DNA from: Dysidea avara
Lineage: Eukaryota > Porifera > Demospongiae > Dictyoceratida > Dysideidae
Reading direction: 5' to 3'
DNA: 64,000 nucleotides
NCBI RefSeq assembly: GCF_963678975.1
Contig: NC_089279.1
Coordinates: forward strand, 33,795,297 to 33,859,296
The notes under the pieces are model-generated. The model saw only the letters and a program-made list of their open reading frames with translations, did not search any database and was not told the origin of the DNA. This document shows positions 11,007 to 22,939 of this stretch, in pieces. Made by a program: the position numbers and the translations under genes. The stretch's first letter is position 1. Every line of letters starts with the position of its first letter.

Positions 11007-14000
11007 CCCTAATAAAGCATTCAGCTGCATTTATAATTTACTCAGTTATATTACATTGTAAGTTATTCTGTGGGGAATTCAGCTACAAACAAGTCAACCT
11101 GTAGTCAGATCAGCTAGAAGAAGGTACCTAATAGAGAGTTCAGCTACAAATAAACCATCATGTAGAGAGTTCAGCTCAAATAAATCACCCTGTAGAGAAT
11201 TCAGCTACAAACAAATTGCCCTGTAGAGAGATCAGCTAGAAGAAGTTACCTTGTAGAGAGTTCAGTTACAAAGAAACAATCATGCAAAGAGTTTAGCTAC
11301 AAACAAATCACCCAGTAAAAAGTTCCGCTATGAACAGATCACACTGTAGAGAGTTCAGTTAGAAACAAGTCATCCTGTAGAGAGATCAGCTAGAAGAAGT
11401 TACCTTGTAGAGAGTTCAGCTACAAACAAATCACCCTGTAGAGAGTTCAGCTACAAACAAGTCACCCTGTAGAGAGATCAGCTAGAAGAAGTTACCTTGT
11501 AGAGAGTTCAGCTACAAACAAATTACCCTGTAGAAAGTTCAGTTACAAACAAGTCACCCTGTAGAGAGATCAGCTAGAAACAAGTCATCCTGTAGAGAGT
11601 TCAGCTAGAAGAAGTTACGTTGTACAGAGTTCAGCTACAAAGAAACTACCATGTAGAGAGTTCAGCTGCAAATAAATCGCCCTGTAGAGAGTTCAGCTAC
11701 AAACAAATCACCCTGTAGAAAGATCCGCTAGAAGAAGTTACCTTGTAGAGAGTTCAGCTACAAACAAATCACCCTGTAGAAAGGTCAGCTAGAAGAAGTT
11801 ACCTTGTAGAGAGTTCAGCTACAAACAAATCACCCTGTAGAGAGTTCAGCTAGAAACAAGTCACCCTGTAGAGAGATCAGCTAGAAACAAGCCACCCGTA
11901 GAGAGTTCAGCTAGAAGAAGTTGCATTGTAGAGAGTTCAGCTACAAAGAAGCTACCTTGTAGAGAGTTCAGCTGCAAACAAATCGCCCTGTAGAGAATTC
12001 AGCTACAAACAAATCACCCTGTAGAAAGGTCAGCTAGAAGAAGTTACCTTGTAGAGAGTTCAGCTACAAACAAATCACCCTGTAGAGAGTTCAGCTTCAA
12101 ACAAGTCACCATGTAGAGAGTTCAGCTAGAAGAAGTTACATTGTAGAGAGTTCAGCTACAAAGAAGCTACCTTGTAGAGAGTTCAGCTGCAAATAAATCG
12201 CCCTGTAGAGAGTTCAGCTACAAACAAATCACCCTGTAGAAAGATCCGCTAGAAGAAGTTACCTTGTAGAGAGTTCAGCTACAAACAAATCACCCTGTAG
12301 AGAGTTCAGCTTCAAACAAGTCACCATGTAGAGAGTTCAGCTAGAAGAAGTTACATTGTAGAGAGTTCAGCTACAAAGAAGCTACCTTGTAGAGAGTTCA
12401 GCTGCAAATAAATCGCCCTGTAGAGAGTTCAGCTACAGACAAATCACCCTGTAGAAAGATCCGCTAGAAGAAGTTACCTTGTAGAGAGTTCAGCTACAAA
12501 CAAATCACCCTGTAGAGAGTTCAGCTTCAAACAAGTCACCATGTAGAGAGTTCAGCTAGAAGAAGTTACATTGTAGAGAGTTCAGCTACAAAGAAGCTAC
12601 CTTGTAGAGAGTTCAGCTGCAAATAAATCGCCCTGTAGAGAGTTCAGCTACAAACAAATCACCCTGTAGAAAGATCCGCTAGAAGAAGTTACCTTGTAGG
12701 GAGTTCAGCTACAAACAAATCACCCTGTAGAAAGGTCAGCTAGAAGAAGTTACCTTGTAGAGAGTTCAGCTACAAACAAATCACCCTGTAGAGAGTTCAG
12801 CTAGAAACAAGTCACCCTGTAGAGAGATCAGCTAGAAACAAGCCACCCATAGAGAGTTCAGCTAGAAGAAGTTACATTGTAGAGAGTTCAGCTACAAACA
12901 AGTCACCATGTAGAGAGTTCAGCTAGAAGAAGTTACCTTGTAGAGAGTTCAGCTACAAACAAATCACCCTGTAGAGAGTTCAGCTACAAACAAGTCACCC
13001 TGCAGAGAGATCAGCTAGAAACAAGTCATCCTGTAGAGAGTTCAGCTAGAAGAAGTTACCTTGTAGAGAGTTCAGCTACAAACAAATCACCCTGTAGACA
13101 GTTCAGCTACAAACAAGTCACCCTGTAGAGAGATCAGCTAGAAACAAGTCATCCTGTAGAGAGTTCAGCTAGAAGAAGTTACATTGTAGAGAGTTCAGCT
13201 ACAAAGAAACTACCATGTAGAGAATTCAGCTACAGAAGAAGTTACCTTGTAGAGGGTTCAGCTACAAACAAATCACCTTGTAGAGAGTTCAGATAGAAAC
13301 AAGTCACCCTGTAGAGAGTTCAGCTAGAAACAAGCCACCCGTAGAGAGTTCAGCTAGAAGAAGTTACATTGTAGAGAGTTCAGCTACAAAGAAGCTACCT
13401 TGTAGAGAGTTCAGCTGCAAACAAATCGCCCTGTAGAGAATTCAGCTACAAACAAATCACCCTGTAGAAAGATCAGCTAGAAGAAGTTACCTTGTAGAGA
13501 GTTCAGCTACAAACAAATCACCCTGTAGAGAGTTCAGCTTCAAACAAGTCACCATGTAGAGAGTTCAGCTAGAAGAAGTTACATTGTAGAGAGTTCAGCT
13601 ACAAAGAAACTACCATGTAAAGAGTTCAGCTGCAAACAAATCGCCCTGTAGAGAATTCAGCTACAAACAAATCACCCTGTAAAAAGATCAGCTAGAAGAA
13701 GTTACCTTGTAGAGAGTTCAGCTACAAACAAATCACCTTGCAGAGAGTTCAGCTAGAAACAAGTCACCCTGTAGAGAGATCAACTAGAAACAAGCCACCC
13801 GTAGATAGTTCAGCTAGAATAAGTTACACTGTAGAGAGTTCAGCTACAAAGAAACTACCATGTAGAGAGTTCAGCTGCAAACAAATTGCCCTGTAGAGAA
13901 TTCAGCTACAAACAAATCACCCTGTAAAAAGATCAGCTAGAAGAAGTTACCTTGTAGAGAGTTCAGCTTCAAACAAATCACCTTGTAGAGAGTTCAGCTA

Positions 14001-16230
14001 GAAACAAGTCACCCTGTAGAGAGATCAACTAGAAACAAGCCACCCGTAGATAGTTCAGCTAGAATAAGTTACACTGTAGAGAGTTCGGCTACAAAGAAAC
14101 TACCATGTAGAGAGTTCAGCTGCAAACAAATTGCCCTGTAGAGAATTCAGCTACAAACAAATCACCCTGTAGAAAGATCAGCTAGAAGAAGTTACCTTGT
14201 AGAGAGTTCAGCTACAAACAAATCACCCTGTAGAGAGTTCAGCTAGAAACAAGTCACCCTGTAGAGAGATCAGCTAGAAACAAGCCACCCATAGAGAGTT
14301 CAGCTAGAAGAAGTTACATTGTAGAGAGTTCAGCTACAAACAAGTCACCATGTAGAGAGTTCAGCTAGAAGAAGTTACCTTGTAGAGAGTTCAGCTACAA
14401 ACAAATCACCCTGTAGAGAGTTCAGCTACAAACAAGTCACCCTGCAGAGAGATCAGCTAGAAACAAGTCATCCTGTAGAGAGTTCAGCTAGAAGAAGTTA
14501 CCTTGTAGAGAGTTCAGCTACAAACAAATCACCCTGTAGACAGTTCAGCTACAAACAAGTCACCCTGTAGAGAGATCAGCTAGAAACAAGTCATCCTGTA
14601 GAGAGTTCAGCTAGAAGAAGTTACATTGTAGAGAGTTCAGCTACAAAGAAACTACCATGTAGAGAATTCAGCTACAGAAGAAGTTACCTTGTAGAGGGTT
14701 CAGCTACAAACAAATCACCTTGTAGAGAGTTCAGATAGAAACAAGTCACCCTGTAGAGAGTTCAGCTAGAAACAAGCCACCCGTAGAGAGTTCAGCTAGA
14801 AGAAGTTACATTGTAGAGAGTTCAGCTACAAAGAAGCTACCTTGTAGAGAGTTCAGCTGCAAACAAATCGCCCTGTAGAGAATTCAGCTACAAACAAATC
14901 ACCCTGTAGAAAGATCAGCTAGAAGAAGTTACCTTGTAGAGAGTTCAGCTACAAACAAATCACCCTGTAGAGAGTTCAGCTTCAAACAAGTCACCATGTA
15001 GAGGGTTCAGCTAGAAGAAGTTACATTGTAGAGAGTTCAGCTACAAAGAAACTACCATGTAAAGAGTTCAGCTGCAAACAAATCGCCCTGTAGAGAATTC
15101 AGCTACAAACAAATCACCCTGTAGAAAGATCAGCTAGAAGAAGTTACCTTGTAGAGAGTTCAGCTACAAACAAATCACCTTGTAGAGAGTTCAGCTAGAA
15201 ACAAGTCACCCTGTAGAGAGATCAACTAGAAACAAGCCACCCGTAGATAGTTCAGCTAGAATAAGTTACACTGTAGAGAGTTCGGCTACAAAGAAACTAC
15301 CATGTAGAGAGTTCAGCTGCAAACAAATTGCCCTGTAGAGAATTCAGCTACAAACAAATCACCCTGTAGAAAGATCAGCTAGAAGAAGTTACCTTGTAGA
15401 GAGTTCAGCTACAAACAAATCACCCTGTAGAGAGTTCAGCTACAAACAAGTCACCCTGTAGAGAGATCAGCTAGAAACAAGTCATCCTTTAGAGAGTTCA
15501 GCTAGAAGAAGTTACATTGTAGAGAGTTCAGCTACAAAGAAACTACCATGTAGAGAGTTTAGCTGCAAACAAATCGTCCTGTAGAGAATTCAGCTACAAA
15601 CAAATCACCCTGTAGAAAGATTAGCTAGAAGAAGTTACCTTGTAGAGAGTTCAGCTACAAACAAATCACCTTGTAGAGAGTTCAGCTACAAACAAGTCAC
15701 CCTGTAGAGAGATTAGCTAGAAACAAGCCACCCGTAGAGAGTTTAGCTAGAAGAAGTTACATTGTAGAGAGTTCAGCAGTTTAGCTGCAAACAAATCACC
15801 CTGTAGAGAATTCAGCTACAAACAAATCACCCTGTAGAAAGATCAGCCAGAAGAAGTTACCTTGTAGAGAGTTCAGCTACAAACAAGTCACCCTGTAGAG
15901 AGATCAGCTAGAAACAAGCCACCCGTAGAGAGTTTAGCTAGAAGAAGTTACATTGTAGAGAGTTCAGCAGTTTAGCTGCAAACAAATCGCCCTGTAGAGA
16001 ATTCAGCTACAAACAAATCACCCTGTAGAAAGATCAGCTAGAAGAAGTTACCTTGTAGAGAGTTCAGCTACAAACAAATCACCCTGTAGAGAGTTCAGCT
16101 ACAAACAAGTTATCTGGTAGAGGGATCAGCTAGAAGGATCACCTTGCAGAGAGTTCAGCTACAAACAAGTTATCTGGTAGAGGGATCAGCTAGAAGGATC
16201 ACCTTGCAGAGAGGTCAGCTACAAAGAAAT
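11007..16230 (+). repeat. 30-31-bp minisatellite array with higher-order structure (unit 1)
   Basis: About 170 tandem monomers built as TGTAGAGAGTTCAGCTACAA plus ACAAATCACCC, or as ATCAGCTAGAAGAAGTTACCT variants. The types alternate in ordered blocks. The diagnostic variants CCTGCAGAGAG (13,000 area and 14441) and CCTGTAGACAG (13091 and 14533) repeat at 1442 bp, showing a higher-order module. The array in unit 2 has the same length. No transcript or protein is predicted. Confidence 0.93.
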
Positions 16231-16342
16231 CACCCTGCTTCATCTTTTCTTCTTCCTGTAGTAAAGAAAAAAATGACAGGTTAAAAAGCCCTAAAGCCGG
16301 CCATAGGTCGGCTTTGGGGTATACAAATGCAAAAAGAAGTGA

Positions 16343-16671
16343 AATCTAATCCAAAACAGCCAAGCTGTAAAAAAAGAGTGCGGCCCTGAGAAAGGCTATG
16401 GTGAAAAAAGATGTGAAATCCAAGGTGGCGGCCAAGAAATGGCTGTGATGGTAGGTTAATGGTAAAAATTTTAATAACAGCAATTCAGTGAATTTGGTGC
16501 CGCTTGGTCTTGGCACAAAATTCACTTGAATTGTCGTTATTAAAATTTTTACCATTAACCTACCATCACAGCCATTTCTTGGCCGCCACCTTGGATTTCA
16601 CATCTTTTTTCACCATAGCCTTTCTCAGGGCCGCACTCTTTTTTTACAGCTTGGCTGTTTTGGATTAGATT
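16343..16671. repeat. perfect-looking hairpin (foldback), unit 1
   Basis: Two inverted arms of ~155 bp flank a short centre. The left arm starts AATCTAATCCAAAACAGCC and the right arm ends GGCTGTTTTGGATTAGATT. The centre has its own small stem, GTGCC/GGCAC. The arms match at nearly every base apart from small differences near the loop. The open frame inside it is a shadow of the palindrome. It occurs again at 30214-30541 but is missing from unit 2. Confidence 0.93.
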
Positions 16672-16677
16672 CTATAT

Positions 16678-19600
16678 ATCAAGACACACGATAGTGTGTC
16701 GTGCGGCCCAAGAAGCCGGCGCGCCACACCGTGAGTATCAAGACACACGATAGTGTGTCGTGCGGCCCAAGAAGCCGGCGCGCCACACCGTGAGTATATT
16801 AACAGGAAGAAAGAAAACGCAATTTTCACACCTATGTAGCTCTGTGATCCCTTATCCGATTGGAACCAAATTTGCTGGAGACGTGCCGCCCAGCTAGGGT
16901 AGTCTACATACCAAATTTGAAGAAAATCGCTCCAGCCATTTCCGAGATACGAGCGAACAAAATTTCGTTTTAATTTCTTCGTTTTTTTCTTCTTCTTCTT
17001 CTTCTTCTTCTTCATCTTCTTCATTTCGCACACTTCGCAAAATTCGCCATAAAACACGAATGCGTGCTCGGATTTGGCTGAAATTTGGCACACTTAAAGG
17101 GCTCATTAAGGCGGATCTCCGTACCAACTTTGGTAGGAATCCGATGAACAGTCACGGAGTTATGACCGATTATTTGCGTAAAATAAGGTCGAAGGTCTGT
17201 CACGCCTACAGGGTAAACGCCTTGGAGGAATCAGTTGAAAATTGATATGTAGATGGAGCAACCATCGTAGGAGTGCCTTTTTGTGGTTTGAAAGGAATCG
17301 GGATAAAGACCATGGAGATATGACACGAAACCCAACCTGTGTCAAAATTACGCGATCGATTTTTATGAATAAAAAAACTATTAGTTTTCGTATCTACCAG
17401 GCAAACTGCTTAGAGCAACGAGCTGAAAATCAGTATGTAGCTGGAATAATCATCATAGAAGGTCCTTGCAGTAGTACAGAAGAATCGGATTACAAATCAC
17501 TGAGTTATGATTCGAAAGGCAACTAGGTGCAGCAAATGCGAGATCGAGATACTCTAATAGAACAGTCACCCTAATAAAGCATTCAGCTGCATTTATAATT
17601 TACTCAGTTATATTACATTGTAAGTTATTCTGTGGGGAATTCAGCTACAAACAAGTCAACCTGTAGTCAGATCAGCTAGAAGAAGGTACCTAATAGAGAG
17701 TTCAGCTACAAATAAACCATCATGTAGAGAGTTCAGCTCAAATAAATCACCCTGTAGAGAATTCAGCTACAAACAAATTGCCCTGTAGAGAGATCAGCTA
17801 GAAGAAGTTACCTTGTAGAGAGTTCAGTTACAAAGAAACAATCATGCAAAGAGTTTAGCTACAAACAAATCACCCAGTAAAAAGTTCCGCTATGAACAGA
17901 TCACACTGTAGAGAGTTCAGTTAGAAACAAGTCATCCTGTAGAGAGATCAGCTAGAAGAAGTTACCTTGTAGAGAGTTCAGCTACAAACAAATCACCCTG
18001 TAGAGAGTTCAGCTACAAACAAGTCACCCTGTAGAGAGATCAGCTAGAAGAAGTTACCTTGTAGAGAGTTCAGCTACAAACAAATTACCCTGTAGAAAGT
18101 TCAGTTACAAACAAGTCACCCTGTAGAGAGATCAGCTAGAAACAAGTCATCCTGTAGAGAGTTCAGCTAGAAGAAGTTACGTTGTACAGAGTTCAGCTAC
18201 AAAGAAACTACCATGTAGAGAGTTCAGCTGCAAATAAATCGCCCTGTAGAGAGTTCAGCTACAAACAAATCACCCTGTAGAAAGATCCGCTAGAAGAAGT
18301 TACCTTGTAGAGAGTTCAGCTACAAACAAATCACCCTGTAGAAAGGTCAGCTAGAAGAAGTTACCTTGTAGAGAGTTCAGCTACAAACAAATCACCCTGT
18401 AGAGAGTTCAGCTAGAAACAAGTCACCCTGTAGAGAGATCAGCTAGAAACAAGCCACCCGTAGAGAGTTCAGCTAGAAGAAGTTGCATTGTAGAGAGTTC
18501 AGCTACAAAGAAGCTACCTTGTAGAGAGTTCAGCTGCAAACAAATCGCCCTGTAGAGAATTCAGCTACAAACAAATCACCCTGTAGAAAGGTCAGCTAGA
18601 AGAAGTTACCTTGTAGAGAGTTCAGCTACAAACAAATCACCCTGTAGAGAGTTCAGCTTCAAACAAGTCACCATGTAGAGAGTTCAGCTAGAAGAAGTTA
18701 CATTGTAGAGAGTTCAGCTACAAAGAAGCTACCTTGTAGAGAGTTCAGCTGCAAATAAATCGCCCTGTAGAGAGTTCAGCTACAAACAAATCACCCTGTA
18801 GAAAGATCCGCTAGAAGAAGTTACCTTGTAGAGAGTTCAGCTACAAACAAATCACCCTGTAGAGAGTTCAGCTTCAAACAAGTCACCATGTAGAGAGTTC
18901 AGCTAGAAGAAGTTACATTGTAGAGAGTTCAGCTACAAAGAAGCTACCTTGTAGAGAGTTCAGCTGCAAATAAATCGCCCTGTAGAGAGTTCAGCTACAG
19001 ACAAATCACCCTGTAGAAAGATCCGCTAGAAGAAGTTACCTTGTAGAGAGTTCAGCTACAAACAAATCACCCTGTAGAGAGTTCAGCTTCAAACAAGTCA
19101 CCATGTAGAGAGTTCAGCTAGAAGAAGTTACATTGTAGAGAGTTCAGCTACAAAGAAGCTACCTTGTAGAGAGTTCAGCTGCAAATAAATCGCCCTGTAG
19201 AGAGTTCAGCTACAAACAAATCACCCTGTAGAAAGATCCGCTAGAAGAAGTTACCTTGTAGGGAGTTCAGCTACAAACAAATCACCCTGTAGAAAGGTCA
19301 GCTAGAAGAAGTTACCTTGTAGAGAGTTCAGCTACAAACAAATCACCCTGTAGAGAGTTCAGCTAGAAACAAGTCACCCTGTAGAGAGATCAGCTAGAAA
19401 CAAGCCACCCATAGAGAGTTCAGCTAGAAGAAGTTACATTGTAGAGAGTTCAGCTACAAACAAGTCACCATGTAGAGAGTTCAGCTAGAAGAAGTTACCT
19501 TGTAGAGAGTTCAGCTACAAACAAATCACCCTGTAGAGAGTTCAGCTACAAACAAGTCACCCTGCAGAGAGATCAGCTAGAAACAAGTCATCCTGTAGAG

Positions 19601-22600
19601 AGTTCAGCTAGAAGAAGTTACCTTGTAGAGAGTTCAGCTACAAACAAATCACCCTGTAGACAGTTCAGCTACAAACAAGTCACCCTGTAGAGAGATCAGC
19701 TAGAAACAAGTCATCCTGTAGAGAGTTCAGCTAGAAGAAGTTACATTGTAGAGAGTTCAGCTACAAAGAAACTACCATGTAGAGAATTCAGCTACAGAAG
19801 AAGTTACCTTGTAGAGGGTTCAGCTACAAACAAATCACCTTGTAGAGAGTTCAGATAGAAACAAGTCACCCTGTAGAGAGTTCAGCTAGAAACAAGCCAC
19901 CCGTAGAGAGTTCAGCTAGAAGAAGTTACATTGTAGAGAGTTCAGCTACAAAGAAGCTACCTTGTAGAGAGTTCAGCTGCAAACAAATCGCCCTGTAGAG
20001 AATTCAGCTACAAACAAATCACCCTGTAGAAAGATCAGCTAGAAGAAGTTACCTTGTAGAGAGTTCAGCTACAAACAAATCACCCTGTAGAGAGTTCAGC
20101 TTCAAACAAGTCACCATGTAGAGAGTTCAGCTAGAAGAAGTTACATTGTAGAGAGTTCAGCTACAAAGAAACTACCATGTAAAGAGTTCAGCTGCAAACA
20201 AATCGCCCTGTAGAGAATTCAGCTACAAACAAATCACCCTGTAAAAAGATCAGCTAGAAGAAGTTACCTTGTAGAGAGTTCAGCTACAAACAAATCACCT
20301 TGCAGAGAGTTCAGCTAGAAACAAGTCACCCTGTAGAGAGATCAACTAGAAACAAGCCACCCGTAGATAGTTCAGCTAGAATAAGTTACACTGTAGAGAG
20401 TTCAGCTACAAAGAAACTACCATGTAGAGAGTTCAGCTGCAAACAAATTGCCCTGTAGAGAATTCAGCTACAAACAAATCACCCTGTAAAAAGATCAGCT
20501 AGAAGAAGTTACCTTGTAGAGAGTTCAGCTTCAAACAAATCACCTTGTAGAGAGTTCAGCTAGAAACAAGTCACCCTGTAGAGAGATCAACTAGAAACAA
20601 GCCACCCGTAGATAGTTCAGCTAGAATAAGTTACACTGTAGAGAGTTCGGCTACAAAGAAACTACCATGTAGAGAGTTCAGCTGCAAACAAATTGCCCTG
20701 TAGAGAATTCAGCTACAAACAAATCACCCTGTAGAAAGATCAGCTAGAAGAAGTTACCTTGTAGAGAGTTCAGCTACAAACAAATCACCCTGTAGAGAGT
20801 TCAGCTAGAAACAAGTCACCCTGTAGAGAGATCAGCTAGAAACAAGCCACCCATAGAGAGTTCAGCTAGAAGAAGTTACATTGTAGAGAGTTCAGCTACA
20901 AACAAGTCACCATGTAGAGAGTTCAGCTAGAAGAAGTTACCTTGTAGAGAGTTCAGCTACAAACAAATCACCCTGTAGAGAGTTCAGCTACAAACAAGTC
21001 ACCCTGCAGAGAGATCAGCTAGAAACAAGTCATCCTGTAGAGAGTTCAGCTAGAAGAAGTTACCTTGTAGAGAGTTCAGCTACAAACAAATCACCCTGTA
21101 GACAGTTCAGCTACAAACAAGTCACCCTGTAGAGAGATCAGCTAGAAACAAGTCATCCTGTAGAGAGTTCAGCTAGAAGAAGTTACATTGTAGAGAGTTC
21201 AGCTACAAAGAAACTACCATGTAGAGAATTCAGCTACAGAAGAAGTTACCTTGTAGAGGGTTCAGCTACAAACAAATCACCTTGTAGAGAGTTCAGATAG
21301 AAACAAGTCACCCTGTAGAGAGTTCAGCTAGAAACAAGCCACCCGTAGAGAGTTCAGCTAGAAGAAGTTACATTGTAGAGAGTTCAGCTACAAAGAAGCT
21401 ACCTTGTAGAGAGTTCAGCTGCAAACAAATCGCCCTGTAGAGAATTCAGCTACAAACAAATCACCCTGTAGAAAGATCAGCTAGAAGAAGTTACCTTGTA
21501 GAGAGTTCAGCTACAAACAAATCACCCTGTAGAGAGTTCAGCTTCAAACAAGTCACCATGTAGAGGGTTCAGCTAGAAGAAGTTACATTGTAGAGAGTTC
21601 AGCTACAAAGAAACTACCATGTAAAGAGTTCAGCTGCAAACAAATCGCCCTGTAGAGAATTCAGCTACAAACAAATCACCCTGTAGAAAGATCAGCTAGA
21701 AGAAGTTACCTTGTAGAGAGTTCAGCTACAAACAAATCACCTTGTAGAGAGTTCAGCTAGAAACAAGTCACCCTGTAGAGAGATCAACTAGAAACAAGCC
21801 ACCCGTAGATAGTTCAGCTAGAATAAGTTACACTGTAGAGAGTTCGGCTACAAAGAAACTACCATGTAGAGAGTTCAGCTGCAAACAAATTGCCCTGTAG
21901 AGAATTCAGCTACAAACAAATCACCCTGTAGAAAGATCAGCTAGAAGAAGTTACCTTGTAGAGAGTTCAGCTACAAACAAATCACCCTGTAGAGAGTTCA
22001 GCTACAAACAAGTCACCCTGTAGAGAGATCAGCTAGAAACAAGTCATCCTTTAGAGAGTTCAGCTAGAAGAAGTTACATTGTAGAGAGTTCAGCTACAAA
22101 GAAACTACCATGTAGAGAGTTTAGCTGCAAACAAATCGTCCTGTAGAGAATTCAGCTACAAACAAATCACCCTGTAGAAAGATTAGCTAGAAGAAGTTAC
22201 CTTGTAGAGAGTTCAGCTACAAACAAATCACCTTGTAGAGAGTTCAGCTACAAACAAGTCACCCTGTAGAGAGATTAGCTAGAAACAAGCCACCCGTAGA
22301 GAGTTTAGCTAGAAGAAGTTACATTGTAGAGAGTTCAGCAGTTTAGCTGCAAACAAATCACCCTGTAGAGAATTCAGCTACAAACAAATCACCCTGTAGA
22401 AAGATCAGCCAGAAGAAGTTACCTTGTAGAGAGTTCAGCTACAAACAAGTCACCCTGTAGAGAGATCAGCTAGAAACAAGCCACCCGTAGAGAGTTTAGC
22501 TAGAAGAAGTTACATTGTAGAGAGTTCAGCAGTTTAGCTGCAAACAAATCGCCCTGTAGAGAATTCAGCTACAAACAAATCACCCTGTAGAAAGATCAGC

Positions 22601-22939
22601 TAGAAGAAGTTACCTTGTAGAGAGTTCAGCTACAAACAAATCACCCTGTAGAGAGTTCAGCTACAAACAAGTTATCTGGTAGAGGGATCAGCTAGAAGGA
22701 TCACCTTGCAGAGAGTTCAGCTACAAACAAGTTATCTGGTAGAGGGATCAGCTAGAAGGATCACCTTGCAGAGAGGTCAGCTACAAAGAAATCACCCTGC
22801 TTCATCTTTTCTTCTTCCTGTAGTAAAGAAAAAAATGACAGGTTAAAAAGCCCTAAAGCCGGCCATAGGTCGGCTTTGGGGTATACAAATGCAAAAAGAA
22901 GTGAAATCTAATCCAAAACAGCCAAGCTGTAAAAAAAGA
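16678..22939 (+). repeat. large tandem unit 2 (hairpin lost)
   Basis: It starts with two tandem copies of the first 59 bp (16678-16736, then 16737 onward), whereas unit 1 has one. The distance from a leader landmark (17242) to GTGCGGCCC (22940) is 5698 bp, exactly as in unit 1 (10680 to 16378). The ~5.2-kb array therefore shows no net indel between them. At 22940 the left hairpin arm stops at GTGCGGCCC and is joined to the same 9 bases of the next unit's 59-bp head. Confidence 0.9.

Larger units (their letters stand above)
10172..16671 (+). repeat. large tandem unit 1 (leader + minisatellite + tail + hairpin)
   Basis: The unit begins ATCAAGACACACG, a short stem (GACACAC/GTGTGTC), followed by GCCGGCGCGCC. 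A ~820-bp leader contains a (CTT)n tract. From about 11,000 to 16,230 it is a 30-31-bp minisatellite. The tail, 16,231-16,342, contains a small stem (AAAGCCG/CGGCTTT). The unit closes with a 329-bp hairpin. Open frames in the leader are identical in all three units but match no protein I know, and some are just the (CTT)n tract. The orientation given is arbitrary. It may be a non-autonomous mobile element carrying a minisatellite; the class is not established. Confidence 0.85.

Noticed and set aside
16346-16555. 69-codon minus-strand frame in the hairpin, repeated at 30217-30426
   Set aside because: It lies across the palindrome; its apparent conservation reflects the duplicated hairpin DNA, not protein selection.
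10172-16671. A firm Helitron assignment for the large unit
   Set aside because: A TC-like start and stems are suggestive, but no CTRR terminus with a clean A/T target and no Rep/helicase is seen, so it stays a hypothesis.
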